64,000 nt of DNA from Neolewinella agarilytica (GTDB lineage: Bacteria > Bacteroidota > Bacteroidia > Chitinophagales > Saprospiraceae). Below the pieces are notes generated by a model, which ran no database searches, had not been told where the DNA came from, and saw only the letters and a program-made list of their open reading frames with translations. Positions within the stretch are counted from its first letter, which is position 1, and each line of letters opens with the position of its first letter. Where the stretch lies: the NCBI RefSeq assembly GCF_900110645.1, contig NZ_FOFB01000015.1:62001-126000 (forward strand). Reading direction: 5' to 3'. This document shows, one piece after another, positions 51,199 to 60,529 of the stretch. Both the position numbers and the translations under genes were made by a program.

Positions 51199-51609
51199 TT
51201 ACGTGATGGACTCCATAAAGTCCTGCAAAATGATAGTCGCAGCCATCTTATCAATACGCTCCTTTTCCCGCCTTTTCATTTTAGGCACCCCCATTTCAAT
51301 GAGCGCTTCCATGGCACGTTTGGAAGTCCGGAATTCGTCTTGTCTGTGTAGCGTTATCTCTGGATATAGTTTGGCAAATTTACGTTCAAAGCCAATAACA
51401 TGCTCATGTATTTTGTTGGGTTTACCATCTTTATGCAGGCTTTCACCAATCACCAGGTCCCCGACGGGTTCTTTTTCGAGGTAGGTTTTCAGCCAGTCGA
51501 AAAGCTGCCAGGTAGGTATAGTCTCCAGGCCCGTAGCGATAATTCGCAGCGGGTCACTAGCGGCAATTCCGCACTTCTTAGAACCGTAATCAATGGCAAG
51601 GATACGCAC
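51199..51609 (-). CDS. ruvX: Putative pre-16S rRNA nuclease / Holliday junction resolvase (YqgF/RuvX)
   Basis: The 136-aa RNase H-fold protein begins RILAIDYGSKKCGIAASDP, contains LVIGESLHKDGKPNKIHEHV and ends DKMAATIILQDFM with the final acidic residue, as in YqgF/RuvX proteins that mature the 5' end of 16S rRNA. The gene sits directly upstream of def on the same strand, giving a small translation/RNA processing pair. Confidence 0.92.
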   Translation of the reverse strand: MRILAIDYGSKKCGIAASDPLRIIATGLETIPTWQLFDWLKTYLEKEPVGDLVIGESLHKDGKPNKIHEHVIGFERKFAKLYPEITLHRQDEFRTSKRAMEALIEMGVPKMKRREKERIDKMAATIILQDFMESIT

Positions 51610-51661
51610 GTGGGGATAATTTTACCACGTGATAACGTTCTAATCCTCTGCCAGGTTTCCC

Positions 51662-51685
51662 GGGCGACGGAGCGCAGGTGCAAAG
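51662..51685 (+). repeat. Dispersed CGCAGGTGC motif
   Basis: GGGCGACGGAGCGCAGGTGC (then AAAG) lies between ruvX and the RND permease stop. Confidence 0.55.
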
Positions 51686-51740
51686 AACGCTTGTAGCGCC
51701 AGTTTTGGCTTAGCGCTACAAGCGGTAATTAAGAGCGCGT

Positions 51741-54700
51741 TTAAGACTGGCCGGAGCCAATCGCGTCTTTATCAATAGCCAGGTTCCGGTCTTCTGACGA
51801 AGAAAAAGACAGTCGCTTCACCAAAGATTTGATACTCCGACGAGACTTATAGATGAGCCACATCATTACCGGCACCACGACCAGTGTAAGGAAGGTGGCG
51901 AAGACCATACCGTAGATGATCGTCCAGGCCATTGGTCCCCAGATGGCGGTATTGTCTCCTCCGAGGAAGTAGCGACCATCCCAGGTAGCGATAAAGCTGA
52001 AGAAGTCAAAGTTGAAACCAATAGCCAGCGGAATCAGGCCCAGAACGGTAGTAATTGCCGTAAGCAGTACCGGTCGGAGGCGGGTAGACCCGCCATCAAC
52101 GATAGCGTTTCGAATGTCCTCCAGCTCCAGCTCAGAGATTTTTTCCAGGCCCTGTTCAGCTACCTTTTCTTTCATCAGCAAGGTGGTGTAGTCAATCAGC
52201 ACGATGGCGTTATTAACCACTACTCCCGCCAGGGAGATGATACCTACACCGGTAAAGACAATCGACAGTGTTCCACCAAAGAAGTAATAGCCCAGTAAGA
52301 CACCGATTAGTGAAAGCACTACTGAAGTCAGGATTATGAACGGTGAACTGATGCTGTTAAACTGAGCAACGATGATAATGAAGATCAAAAACAGAGCAAA
52401 GACGAAAGCTCCGAGCAAAAAGCCCAGGTCTTCCTGTTGCTGCTGCTGCTCTCCGGTAAAGGCGTAGTTGAAGCCCTCCGGCATATCATAGCCCTGCAGG
52501 GCTTCCTCAATCTGGGGCACTACGCTGTTCCCTACGTAGCCATCCAGCACGTTAGAGCTGATGGTGATCACCCGGTCCAGGTCTTTACGTTTAATGCTGG
52601 AGTAGGTGGAGGTGTACTCCACGTCCGCCACCGTACTGATGGGCACCTGAGAAATCTGGCCATTGGCGGGATCACGGAAAGTGATGCGCTGGTCGAGCAG
52701 CGCTTCAACGCTGTTGCGATCCTGCTCCCGGAGGCGAATAAAGATCGGGAACTCGTCTTCCCCGAGCTTATACTTACTCACTTCCTTACCATAGACGGAT
52801 GTCCGCAGAGCACTGGCTACCTGGAAAGTACTCAGGCCAAACCGGCGGGCTGCTTCCCGATCAACTTTAACGAGTAATTCGGGCTTGCCGAGCTTTACGT
52901 CAGCGGTCAGCTCTTCAATACCCGGAATGCCCTGAGAATTGATGTAACTGATGATGTCGTCTCCCAGGGGAATAAGCTTCTCCAGGTCTTCCCCCGTTAC
53001 CTCCAGGTTGATGGCTTTGCCCGTAGGAGGTCCGTCAGCATTTTTGTCAACAGTGATCTTAGCCCCGGGAATTCCCTGAACCGTTTCCCGGATCTCCTGC
53101 ATGATTACGTTCGTGCTTACACCGCCCCGTTCGCGGAAGGGGACAAAGCTGACGGTAATTCTGGCTTTATTAGGCGTAACGCCGGGCTCCGGCGGGGTAT
53201 TGGGATCGGAGGTATTCTCTCCGATCTGGGTCAGTACAGATTCCACCACCTCATCATAAGGCTCCAGAAGCTTCAGAATTTTAGTTTCCAGCTGCTTGGC
53301 CACCAGGTCGGTGGCCATAATGTCTGATCCCAGCGGCAGCTCTACGAAAGCATTAACGTAGAGAGGGTCCGCTGAGGGGAAGAACTCTACCTGCACCCGC
53401 TTAGAGGTGGAGATCAGGAAAATGGACAAAAAGAACAGGCCAATGGTACCAAACAGAATACTCCGTCCCCAGCGCAGAGAGAAGTTAATGGCGCCTTTGT
53501 ATTTGCCCTCGAGCCAGGGGAGGAAGCGGTCCTGGAAGACAAACGATACCGGGCGTAGCATGAAATAGTATACCAAAGTTGTGATCGTAACGATCACCAT
53601 CAGGTTGAAGAACCACTTCTGACCGCCAAGCAGGCCAATAAGCACGCCAAGAACCATCAAGAGCCCTGCTATTAACAACGTTCTCAGCATCCCGCGGCTG
53701 CGCCCCTTTTGCGTTTCCGCACGCTCATCAATCTTCATGAAGCTTTTAGCCAGTACGGGGTTGATCACCAGTGCCACAATGAGGGAAGACCCGAGTACCA
53801 GAATCAACGTAATGGGGAAGTATTTCATAAACTCCCCCACAATACCCGGCCATACGGCCAGGGGGCTAAAGGCCGCCAGGGTGGTTGCCGTAGAGGCGAT
53901 GATCGGCCAGGCAACCTCGCCTGCACCAAACTTTGCGGCATTATCCGATTTTCGGCCAAGCTGCATATACCGGTAAACGTTCTCTACAATCACGATACCG
54001 TTATCCACCAGCAGACCAAGAGCCAGAATCAAGGCGAAGAGTACCACAATGTTAAGCGTGACGCCCGACAGCCAAATCCATAAAATCCCCATTAGCATAG
54101 ACAATGGGATGGCGATACCCACAAAGAGGGCATTGCGCAGACCGAGAAAGAAAAGAAGTACGAGAACCACGAGGATTACCCCGGAGATGATACTGTTTTC
54201 CAGGTTGTCTACCTGATCGCGGGTGTTGTCACTTTGGTCGTTGAAGAAGGTGATCTCCAGATCTTCAGGTAGTTGCTTCTTCATTCTGGCAACCACCTCT
54301 TCAATTTCATCCGAAGTAGTCAACAGGTTTTCACCTGACTTCTTAATCACATCCAGGCTTACCACCGGCAGGGCGTTCGCCCGGGCAATACTGATGGGGT
54401 CTTCGTAGCCGAATTCAACCGTCGCAATGTCCCGGAGATACACCAGCCGCTGACGCTCGTTTTTCACGATGGTATTGGCCAGTTCATCAGCATTCTGATA
54501 TTCCCCAACCACCCGGATTGCACGGCGAACATTGTTGTTCACAATCTCTCCGCCAGAAAGGGTGAGGTTCTCGCTGCCAATGGCATTTTCGATGTCCTGA
54601 AAGCTGATTTCCAGACTCTCCATTTTACGTACATCAACGGCAATCTCGATTTCCCGATCCTGCACTCCCTTCAGCTGTACGTCATTGACGCCCTTAATGT

Positions 54701-55217
54701 CTTCGATCTCTTCTTCCATCATTTCTCCGTAGCGCCGCAGGTCATCCGGTGAATAGTCTCCACTCATGTTAACCGTTACGATGGGAAAGTCAGAAGCAGA
54801 GATTTCCAGAATCGTTGGGTCTGTATCCAGATCCGAGGGTAGCTCCGGCTTGGCAACATCAACGGCGTCCTTCACCCGGCGCACGGCTTCATCGATGTCT
54901 TCATCAGCATTGAATTCTACGGTGATAACCGAGAAATCCTGAATACTGGTAGAAGTGATTTTCTTGAGCCCGTCTACGCTCTGAAGTTCTTTTTCCAGTG
55001 GCCGGGTAACCAGGCTTTCGATGTCAGCCGCCGAGTTACCGAAGTAGGGCGTATTGACAAATACCTGCGGAAATTTCACCTCCGGAAACTGCTCCTTCGG
55101 CACCTGATCATAGGCGTAAAGACCAAAGATGAAGATCATTATGGTGAGCAGAAAGACGCTGGTGGAATTGTCTACTGCCAGGTTGGTCAGGGAGAATGTT
55201 CTTTTATTCTGTTCCAT
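51741..55217 (-). CDS. RND efflux permease (HAE1-like)
   Basis: The 1158-aa protein has the RND arrangement: TM1, a large periplasmic porter domain, TM2-6, a second porter domain and TM7-12. Visible marks include FPEVKFPQVFVNTPYFGNS near the start, GLLVDNGIVIVENVYRYM (TM4 acidic residues) and GVVVNNAIVLIDYTTLLMKE (TM10-11). The protein takes drugs or lipids from the periplasm and outer leaflet, with the adaptor and TolC partner encoded upstream. It is the last gene of the tetR-tolC-mfp-RND operon, separated from the adaptor gene by an array of heptamers. Confidence 0.93.
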   Translation of the reverse strand: MEQNKRTFSLTNLAVDNSTSVFLLTIMIFIFGLYAYDQVPKEQFPEVKFPQVFVNTPYFGNSAADIESLVTRPLEKELQSVDGLKKITSTSIQDFSVITVEFNADEDIDEAVRRVKDAVDVAKPELPSDLDTDPTILEISASDFPIVTVNMSGDYSPDDLRRYGEMMEEEIEDIKGVNDVQLKGVQDREIEIAVDVRKMESLEISFQDIENAIGSENLTLSGGEIVNNNVRRAIRVVGEYQNADELANTIVKNERQRLVYLRDIATVEFGYEDPISIARANALPVVSLDVIKKSGENLLTTSDEIEEVVARMKKQLPEDLEITFFNDQSDNTRDQVDNLENSIISGVILVVLVLLFFLGLRNALFVGIAIPLSMLMGILWIWLSGVTLNIVVLFALILALGLLVDNGIVIVENVYRYMQLGRKSDNAAKFGAGEVAWPIIASTATTLAAFSPLAVWPGIVGEFMKYFPITLILVLGSSLIVALVINPVLAKSFMKIDERAETQKGRSRGMLRTLLIAGLLMVLGVLIGLLGGQKWFFNLMVIVTITTLVYYFMLRPVSFVFQDRFLPWLEGKYKGAINFSLRWGRSILFGTIGLFFLSIFLISTSKRVQVEFFPSADPLYVNAFVELPLGSDIMATDLVAKQLETKILKLLEPYDEVVESVLTQIGENTSDPNTPPEPGVTPNKARITVSFVPFRERGGVSTNVIMQEIRETVQGIPGAKITVDKNADGPPTGKAINLEVTGEDLEKLIPLGDDIISYINSQGIPGIEELTADVKLGKPELLVKVDREAARRFGLSTFQVASALRTSVYGKEVSKYKLGEDEFPIFIRLREQDRNSVEALLDQRITFRDPANGQISQVPISTVADVEYTSTYSSIKRKDLDRVITISSNVLDGYVGNSVVPQIEEALQGYDMPEGFNYAFTGEQQQQQEDLGFLLGAFVFALFLIFIIIVAQFNSISSPFIILTSVVLSLIGVLLGYYFFGGTLSIVFTGVGIISLAGVVVNNAIVLIDYTTLLMKEKVAEQGLEKISELELEDIRNAIVDGGSTRLRPVLLTAITTVLGLIPLAIGFNFDFFSFIATWDGRYFLGGDNTAIWGPMAWTIIYGMVFATFLTLVVVPVMMWLIYKSRRSIKSLVKRLSFSSSEDRNLAIDKDAIGSGQS

Positions 55218-55398
55218 GGGGTTGCGGGATACAAGTTGCGGGCTGCGGGTTGCGGGTTGCAGGTTGCAGGTTGTGAGTTACTGGATGTGGGTTGCAGGGT
55301 GCGGGTTGCGGATTACAGAGTTGCAGCTTAGGCGCAGGGGGCAGCCAGTAAGGCCTTCCTTACACCCTGCACCTTGCAACTTGCAACCTGCAACCTGC
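55218..55398. repeat. Inverted GGTTGCGG-type heptamer array between adaptor and RND genes (locus E)
   Basis: About fourteen copies of GGGTTGC-like heptamers (55219-55330) face an inverted set (GCAGGTTGCAGGTTGC and onward, 55363-55398 on the minus strand), with GTAAGG/CCTTAC between. The inverted set begins directly after the adaptor TAG stop and the forward set ends three bases before the RND start, so the element fills the intergenic gap exactly. It resembles the elements at 8.5 and 18.3 kb in layout. It could fold into a long stem and alter the RND to adaptor expression ratio. Core motifs are not clearly shared. Confidence 0.6.
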
Positions 55399-56571
55399 CT
55401 ACTGAATAGGATTTTGGCTTAAGCTTACCTTCTGCCCGTCCGTCAGGCCACGGGAGCCATCCGTAATGATTCGGTCACCGACTTTTAGCCCGGCAGTAAT
55501 GACGGCTTTGTTCTCATAGCTTTCGCCCGTTTCTACGTAGACCTTTTTGGCGACGGGGCCGGCCTCGCCCTCCTTTGCCAGGAAGACGAAACGACGGCCA
55601 TCGATCTCCTGTTGAATTTGATCCTGGCTAATGACGATGAGATTCTCGCCGGCGAAGTCCAGAACTTCAACTTCTGCCAGCAGGTTAGCCTTCAGCGTCC
55701 GGAGATATTTCCCGGGCACATCAATTTCTACCTCAAAAGTCCGGTTAGCAGGGTCTACCGTTTTACCGATCCGGCTAACGGGAGCCATAAATTCAAGATC
55801 CAGCGTAGGGACCTTTACTTTTACTTTCTGGCCCCGCTTTACTTTAGTGAGCAGGTTCTCGGAGGCATCCGCCACTACGTCAAGATCGTTTGTATTGAGA
55901 ATGGAGATAATCGGCGCTCCCGGAGCAGCCGTTTCTCCCTGCCGCATCATCACCCGGTCAACGGTACCGGAGATGGGAGCGTAGACGTTTTTCTTCGCCG
56001 TCTGAACATCAATGGAGGCCAGCTGCTTCTGCAGCCTGTCATAGTTGTTCTTAGCCTGGAGGTACTGAATCTCGGAACCGATGTTTTGGTCCCAGAGCCG
56101 TTTCTGGCGTTCAAAGACCGTTTTGGCCAGCTCCGCCGCCGTTTCCAGTTCTGCCCGTTGGGTAGTAATGTCCTCCACGTCAATGACGGCGACCAGGGCT
56201 CCTTTGCGGATGTTGTCCCCTTCTTCATATTTCATGCTCATAATCCGACCAGGCAATTGTGGCGTAGCCATTGCCGTTTCGGAGGCCCGAACGGTCGCCT
56301 GTACTTTAGCGAAGTTTTCAAAAGAGGAAGCCGAGACCGCTTCGTAAGCCACCAGGACTCCCTTCGGTGCCAGACTGGGGTCTGCCGCGAAGATTTCCTG
56401 CTCCAGAGCTTCTACGTCTTGCGTTAGCTGTCGAAGCTCCGCTTTTTTCGTTCGGAGGTATTCTTTCTTCCCGGCCAGATCTTCGGGCACAATGTCTTCA
56501 GAGACGGCGCTACCGCAGGATGCAAGGAGCGTGGTAAAGAGCAAAGGAAGTAGGTAATGTATAGTTTTCAT
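55399..56571 (-). CDS. RND periplasmic adaptor (membrane fusion protein), lipoprotein
   Basis: The 390-aa protein has a lipoprotein signal (LLPLLFTTLLASCGSAVSED, lipid Cys near residue 19), a coiled coil (RTKKAELRQLTQDVEALEQE), lipoyl halves (GRIMSMKYEEGDNIRKGALV, VYAPISGTVDRVMMRQGETA) and a beta barrel. This is the AcrA/MexA type. It links the RND permease and the TolC protein encoded on either side in the same operon. The stop is directly followed by the heptamer array. Confidence 0.92.
   Translation of the reverse strand: MKTIHYLLPLLFTTLLASCGSAVSEDIVPEDLAGKKEYLRTKKAELRQLTQDVEALEQEIFAADPSLAPKGVLVAYEAVSASSFENFAKVQATVRASETAMATPQLPGRIMSMKYEEGDNIRKGALVAVIDVEDITTQRAELETAAELAKTVFERQKRLWDQNIGSEIQYLQAKNNYDRLQKQLASIDVQTAKKNVYAPISGTVDRVMMRQGETAAPGAPIISILNTNDLDVVADASENLLTKVKRGQKVKVKVPTLDLEFMAPVSRIGKTVDPANRTFEVEIDVPGKYLRTLKANLLAEVEVLDFAGENLIVISQDQIQQEIDGRRFVFLAKEGEAGPVAKKVYVETGESYENKAVITAGLKVGDRIITDGSRGLTDGQKVSLSQNPIQ
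56506..56527 (+). repeat. Possible dispersed CGCAGGTGC motif variant (in adaptor signal region)
   Basis: GGCGCTACCGCAGGATGCAA (then GG) resembles the 19.0-kb variant but also encodes the lipobox (LASCGSAV), so it may be coincidence. Confidence 0.3.
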
Positions 56572-56648
56572 CTTGTGGGGATGGATATTGCTAAGGGGGG
56601 GGAAATAGAGGGGAAAATGCAGGAATAGGTGACCCTGTTCTTACATCA

Positions 56649-57998
56649 TTATTGAGGACGGCCGAGGGCCAGATACAGATCCTCTTTGGCGACAAGTGTT
56701 TCGTAAAGTGCGTTGAGATAGTTGGCCTGAGACTCATAAAGCGCCTGTTCGGCCTGTACGATCTCAATACTTGAGCCAACGCCCTCACGATATTTAACCT
56801 GGGTCGTTTCGTAGATCCGCTCGGCGAGCTCAAGGTTGCTTTTAACAACGGCCAGCCGATCGCTGGCGCCAACAAAGGTGGTCCGGGCGTTAAGCACCTC
56901 CAGTTGTATGCTTCGCTCTACATCGTTACGCTGGTTAACGACTTTCTGCGTGGCAAGAATCGCGCGCTCTTTGCGGGCAGAACGTCCGCCAAAGTCATAA
57001 ATGGGGATGTTAGCCTGCAGGCCAACCAGCACGGTGGGTGCCCAGAAGCCATCACTGAAGTTGTCCCCCTGATATTGGTACTGTGCCGCCACGTTGGCGT
57101 AAACTGTAGGCAGATAAGCCGCCCGGGTGAGTTCTTCATTGAGCTTCTGCAGCTCGATGGTTTTGTCCAGGAGGCGAAGCTCCGGGCGCCGGAGGTACGG
57201 AATGTCCGCCGTCAGAGCCGCTGCTTCGATCTCCGTTTCCAGCTTATCGAGATCGTCTTCAACCTGAAGGCCGTCTTCCAGCGGATAATTGAGGGTAAAT
57301 TTCAGAGCACGCAGTGCGTTCTCTCCCTGGCGGGCTACCTGATCCCGCTGGCTACGCAGGTTGTTCAAGCTAAGTACCAGACGGTCAACGTCCAGCTGCT
57401 CCACAAAGCCTGCCTCATACTGTGCTTCGGTTTCGTTCTTCAGCTTTTCGAGGTTGGAAATGTTACGATCCAGAATGCCGACGTTGGTCTTCAGGAGCAA
57501 AACAGGGAAGTAGGCCTTTACGACCTGCGACCGCAGCGTCCGCTGCGTATTTTCCAGCTGCAGGTTGAAGTAGTCCCCACTGGCGCGCGCTGCGCGCAGG
57601 CCAACGAAGAAGCTCCCGTCGAAGAGCATACTCTGGGCGCTAAGCCCGGCCGTAAAGCTATTCTTGAGCTGAAAAGCAATACTCGTCGGAGCATTGGGGT
57701 CGCCCATGGCAAAGGCTTCGGGTAGCGGCAGAACGGGCACTTTCAGGTAGTGGGTAAAATCCAGTGAGCCATTAATCTGTGGCAGGCCCGTACTGAGTCG
57801 TTCCTTTACGTTTTGCTCCGCGTCCAGAATGTCCACCCGGGCATTTTTTATGGCCGTACCGTTGGCCATGGCATATTCTACCGCAGCGTCCAGGCTAAAA
57901 ACCTGAGGAGCGGATTCCTGCGCCCGGAGGGAAATCGTCAAACAAACAGCCAGCATTAATGCCAGAAGCGGTCCGGGACGATGGGAAAAAAGGTTCAT
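56649..57998 (-). CDS. TolC-family outer-membrane efflux protein (RND operon)
   Basis: The 449-aa protein has a signal peptide (LLALMLAVCLTISLRAQ) and two OEP repeats, with coiled-coil helices (EAQYEAGFVEQLDVDRLVLSLN and EGVGSSIEIVQAEQALYESQAN). It forms the exit duct for the RND pump. It is the first structural gene after the TetR regulator, followed by the adaptor 77 bases on and the permease. It is distinct in sequence from the TolC protein at 10.4 kb. Confidence 0.92.
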   Translation of the reverse strand: MNLFSHRPGPLLALMLAVCLTISLRAQESAPQVFSLDAAVEYAMANGTAIKNARVDILDAEQNVKERLSTGLPQINGSLDFTHYLKVPVLPLPEAFAMGDPNAPTSIAFQLKNSFTAGLSAQSMLFDGSFFVGLRAARASGDYFNLQLENTQRTLRSQVVKAYFPVLLLKTNVGILDRNISNLEKLKNETEAQYEAGFVEQLDVDRLVLSLNNLRSQRDQVARQGENALRALKFTLNYPLEDGLQVEDDLDKLETEIEAAALTADIPYLRRPELRLLDKTIELQKLNEELTRAAYLPTVYANVAAQYQYQGDNFSDGFWAPTVLVGLQANIPIYDFGGRSARKERAILATQKVVNQRNDVERSIQLEVLNARTTFVGASDRLAVVKSNLELAERIYETTQVKYREGVGSSIEIVQAEQALYESQANYLNALYETLVAKEDLYLALGRPQ

Positions 57999-58101
57999 CT
58001 TAAAGTACTTGTATTACTGTAGGTAATGTCAGAAACGGGGCTGAAAAGTTGCATCCCGATAACTTCCTGAGTTTTCTTTTGGATTGATTGCGTTTCAATA
58101 T

Positions 58102-58728
58102 TTATTCCAAAGCTTCCTGCTTGAGGTAACTTTCAAGCCGTTCCCGGCCAAATTGATTCGTAATCCCGTGAAAATGATAGCGGGTTAGCTGGCTGATGAT
58201 ATCCGAGATCAATCTGTCCTGAGCGGGAAAATGAGCCCGGTCAATCACCATTTTTATCATTCCGGAGTAGAGCGTAGAGACGATGTCACTTTCAATATCT
58301 TCCCGATACAGCCCTTCTTCCATACCTCGTTCAAGGTTATCGGCAATGGACTGCTGAAACTCGGCATGGTGTGATTCCATTTGCTCCTTCCAGATACTGG
58401 GGTAATATTTTTGCAGGTCCCGAAAGGTCGTCGGACTGATCTGCCGCATCTGACGAATGAAGAAACGGCTGTTGCGCAAAAACTCATCGATGGCATCCTT
58501 GGACTCTGATCGGTTTCGGGCTAGTATCCTTCGGTCTTCACAGGAATCCTGCTGCATCACCATTTCGATGAGTTGCTCCTTGTTCTCCACTATCTGATAG
58601 ATGGTCTTCTTCGATACGCCCACCTCCCGGGCGATATCGTCCATACTTACACTCTTAATCCCTACGCGCATGTAGAGATCGTGGGCCGCTTTCAGCAGCT
58701 CTTGTCGAAGTTGTTCGTTTTCATTCAC
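58102..58728 (-). CDS. TetR-family transcriptional regulator of the RND operon
   Basis: The 208-aa protein has the TetR helix-turn-helix near residues 25-50 (KSVSMDDIAREVGVSKKTIYQIVENKEQL) and a C-terminal ligand-binding region without recognised specificity. It lies 103 bases upstream of the tolC gene in the same direction, so it is probably the local repressor of the efflux operon. A 15-bp palindrome sits just upstream of its start codon as a plausible operator. Confidence 0.88.
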   Translation of the reverse strand: MNENEQLRQELLKAAHDLYMRVGIKSVSMDDIAREVGVSKKTIYQIVENKEQLIEMVMQQDSCEDRRILARNRSESKDAIDEFLRNSRFFIRQMRQISPTTFRDLQKYYPSIWKEQMESHHAEFQQSIADNLERGMEEGLYREDIESDIVSTLYSGMIKMVIDRAHFPAQDRLISDIISQLTRYHFHGITNQFGRERLESYLKQEALE

Positions 58729-58737
58729 CGACCGAGA

Positions 58738-58775
58738 ACGAAGGAAACTTTAAATGGTTCTAAAGTTTCCTTCGT
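58738..58775. promoter_or_regulatory. Perfect 15-bp inverted repeat upstream of tetR (candidate operator)
   Basis: ACGAAGGAAACTTTA (58738-58752) is mirrored at 58761-58775 around eight bases. It begins ten bases before the tetR start and matches the size of TetR-type operators. On the + strand it also precedes a T-run (TTTTTTAAGTTTTTTT), so a terminator of a rightward transcript is the alternative. Confidence 0.5.
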
Positions 58776-58790
58776 TTTTTAAGTTTTTTT

Positions 58791-58836
58791 TGTTCCCACG
58801 GCTGAAGCCGTGGGAACAAAAAACCTTGCACCTGCA
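58791..58836. repeat. Hairpin GTTCCCACGGC/GCCGTGGGAAC with adjoining CCTTGCACCTGC motif
   Basis: A perfect 11-12-bp stem with a TGAA loop is followed by AAAAAACCTTGCACCTGC. A second, degraded copy of the same string (ACGGCTGAAGCCATGGG and then AAAGAAAACCTTGCACCTGCG) lies at 60530-60562. The dispersed motif is thus sometimes part of a longer hairpin repeat. Confidence 0.6.
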
Positions 58837-58840
58837 CGTT

Positions 58841-58861
58841 CGGCTGGCTCAGTGACCACGG
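58841..58861 (+). repeat. 21-bp dispersed repeat, copy 2
   Basis: CGGCTGGCTCAGTGACCACGG differs from the 45.58-kb copy at one position. Confidence 0.5.
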
Positions 58862-58969
58862 TGAGTGCTAAAAAAAACTCGCCAATACTAAAAAGTACAG
58901 GCCGGTTGTTCTTTTACCAAACACCTGAAATAAGCTTATTTTTATAGCCCACCGCCGACCATCCAACGA

Positions 58970-60439
58970 ATGAAACACCTAAGCACTATTCTTTTGTTGG
59001 CGATACTCTTCGCCTGCCATTCAACACCGCCTATGCCTGAATATTCCTACCGGGACGAACTTCAATCAAGTACCATCCACCTGCAACTAGAAGATTTCGA
59101 CGCTTCCGTTGACCCGCTTGGTATAACGCTGTTCTGGTATCCATGGCATACACAAGATCAGAAAAGCATAAACCTTACGGCAGACAGAAGCGGGCGTTTC
59201 ACCTTTGAAACAACCGCCAACGTGGTGACGAACTACAGCCTGATTCTCGGCAGTAAGATCTATGACCTCGTGCTGCCTCCCGGGGAGGACCTGACCATCC
59301 GGCTGGTCCGTAAAGACGACGGGACATTCGTTTTTAAATCTCCCGAAAACCCGCTGACCGAACAAATAGGAGAGATGATAAGCATCGTCGCCCCGCTTGA
59401 CTGGGAGGCAATCAATGAAAAACTGGGGGGCTCTACCGATCCGGACACCATCCTGGCCGTCAATCAACAAATCGCCACCCAACGACTAGCCCGCCTGGAT
59501 TCCCTGCGGAAAGCGAATACTTACGACAATCCACTGGTGTATGTCTACGGCGAGGAATTTATCAAAAACAAAGTTCGCTATGATTTCAATGTTCAGGCAC
59601 TGCAAAAGGGAATGAGCTCAGGGCAGGAAGAGTTATCCCGGCTACTGATCCCCACCGCAGGAACGGTCGTAACCGAAAAGCCCGTGTACAACTACGAAGA
59701 GATCAATGACCTAAGTTACCAGGCCATGGCCCTTACCCACGAGTGCTACCTGCAGACGAAGTCCATGAAAGGACAAGCGCGCAAGGACCGCTACTACGAG
59801 CTGTACCGAAAAGCCATTGACAGTGTGTATTCCGGCTTTGGGCGGGATGTATTGTACGCCCGTTTCTATGACCAGCAAATGATGGTAGAGCCAACCGCCA
59901 CCGGTTTGATTGAGGACCTGGAAAACTTTTTGCGACAGACTCCTTACCCCGCATTACGGGTTCCATTACGAGAAAAGCTGTCAGTGCTCAAAGGAGAAAA
60001 ATCGGCACATAATCAGTACGTACAGCAAATCGAGGAGCTATCAAATGAGGAAGACAACCCTATACCCGCCATTTTGGAGAAACATAAGGGTAAAGTCGTC
60101 CTAATTGACTTTTGGGGCACCTGGTGTCCTCCTTGTGTATCAGAACTAAAGAATTACTACCCTGCATTTGCAAAAAAGTACGATGCGGATCAGGTTGCTC
60201 TGGTATTTCTGGCCGTGAAAAGCCCGGAAAACATCTGGCGGAAACAAATTAGCGAATTAACCTTTTCCGCTGAGCACCATCAGTTGAACGAAGCACAAAG
60301 AGCTACCCTAAGCAATCTGTTCGGCATTAGTGGCTTTCCTCATCACACACTATTTGACCAGAGCGGGAAGCTGGTAATGGCAAAAGTCGGCGGGCCAGGG
60401 AATGGACTGGAAGCACAGGTAGACAAGTTATTAGATTAG
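58970..60439 (+). CDS. TlpA-like thioredoxin-fold lipoprotein
   Basis: The 489-aa protein has a lipoprotein signal with lipid Cys16 (LLAILFACHS), a long N-terminal beta-rich region of about 350 residues found in Bacteroidota TlpA-disulfide-reductase proteins (DUF4369-like, low conservation), and a C-terminal thioredoxin domain with VLIDFWGTWCPPCVSELK, CPPC at 386-389, and a cis-Pro loop GFPHHTLFDQ. It probably reduces or transfers electrons to periplasmic cysteines. It stands alone; function is not further resolved. Confidence 0.85.
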   Translation: MKHLSTILLLAILFACHSTPPMPEYSYRDELQSSTIHLQLEDFDASVDPLGITLFWYPWHTQDQKSINLTADRSGRFTFETTANVVTNYSLILGSKIYDLVLPPGEDLTIRLVRKDDGTFVFKSPENPLTEQIGEMISIVAPLDWEAINEKLGGSTDPDTILAVNQQIATQRLARLDSLRKANTYDNPLVYVYGEEFIKNKVRYDFNVQALQKGMSSGQEELSRLLIPTAGTVVTEKPVYNYEEINDLSYQAMALTHECYLQTKSMKGQARKDRYYELYRKAIDSVYSGFGRDVLYARFYDQQMMVEPTATGLIEDLENFLRQTPYPALRVPLREKLSVLKGEKSAHNQYVQQIEELSNEEDNPIPAILEKHKGKVVLIDFWGTWCPPCVSELKNYYPAFAKKYDADQVALVFLAVKSPENIWRKQISELTFSAEHHQLNEAQRATLSNLFGISGFPHHTLFDQSGKLVMAKVGGPGNGLEAQVDKLLD

Positions 60440-60474
60440 GCTTCTTGCGCTCGCCGTGGGTACGAAGCCTGCTG

Positions 60475-60491
60475 AACGTGCAGGTGCAAAG
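60475..60491 (+). repeat. Dispersed CGCAGGTGC motif
   Basis: AACGTGCAGGTGCAAAG lies 36 bases after the TlpA-like gene. Confidence 0.5.
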
Positions 60492-60529
60492 GAAGGGTTG
60501 CAGAGCGATGATTCCACTACCCTACGGCT

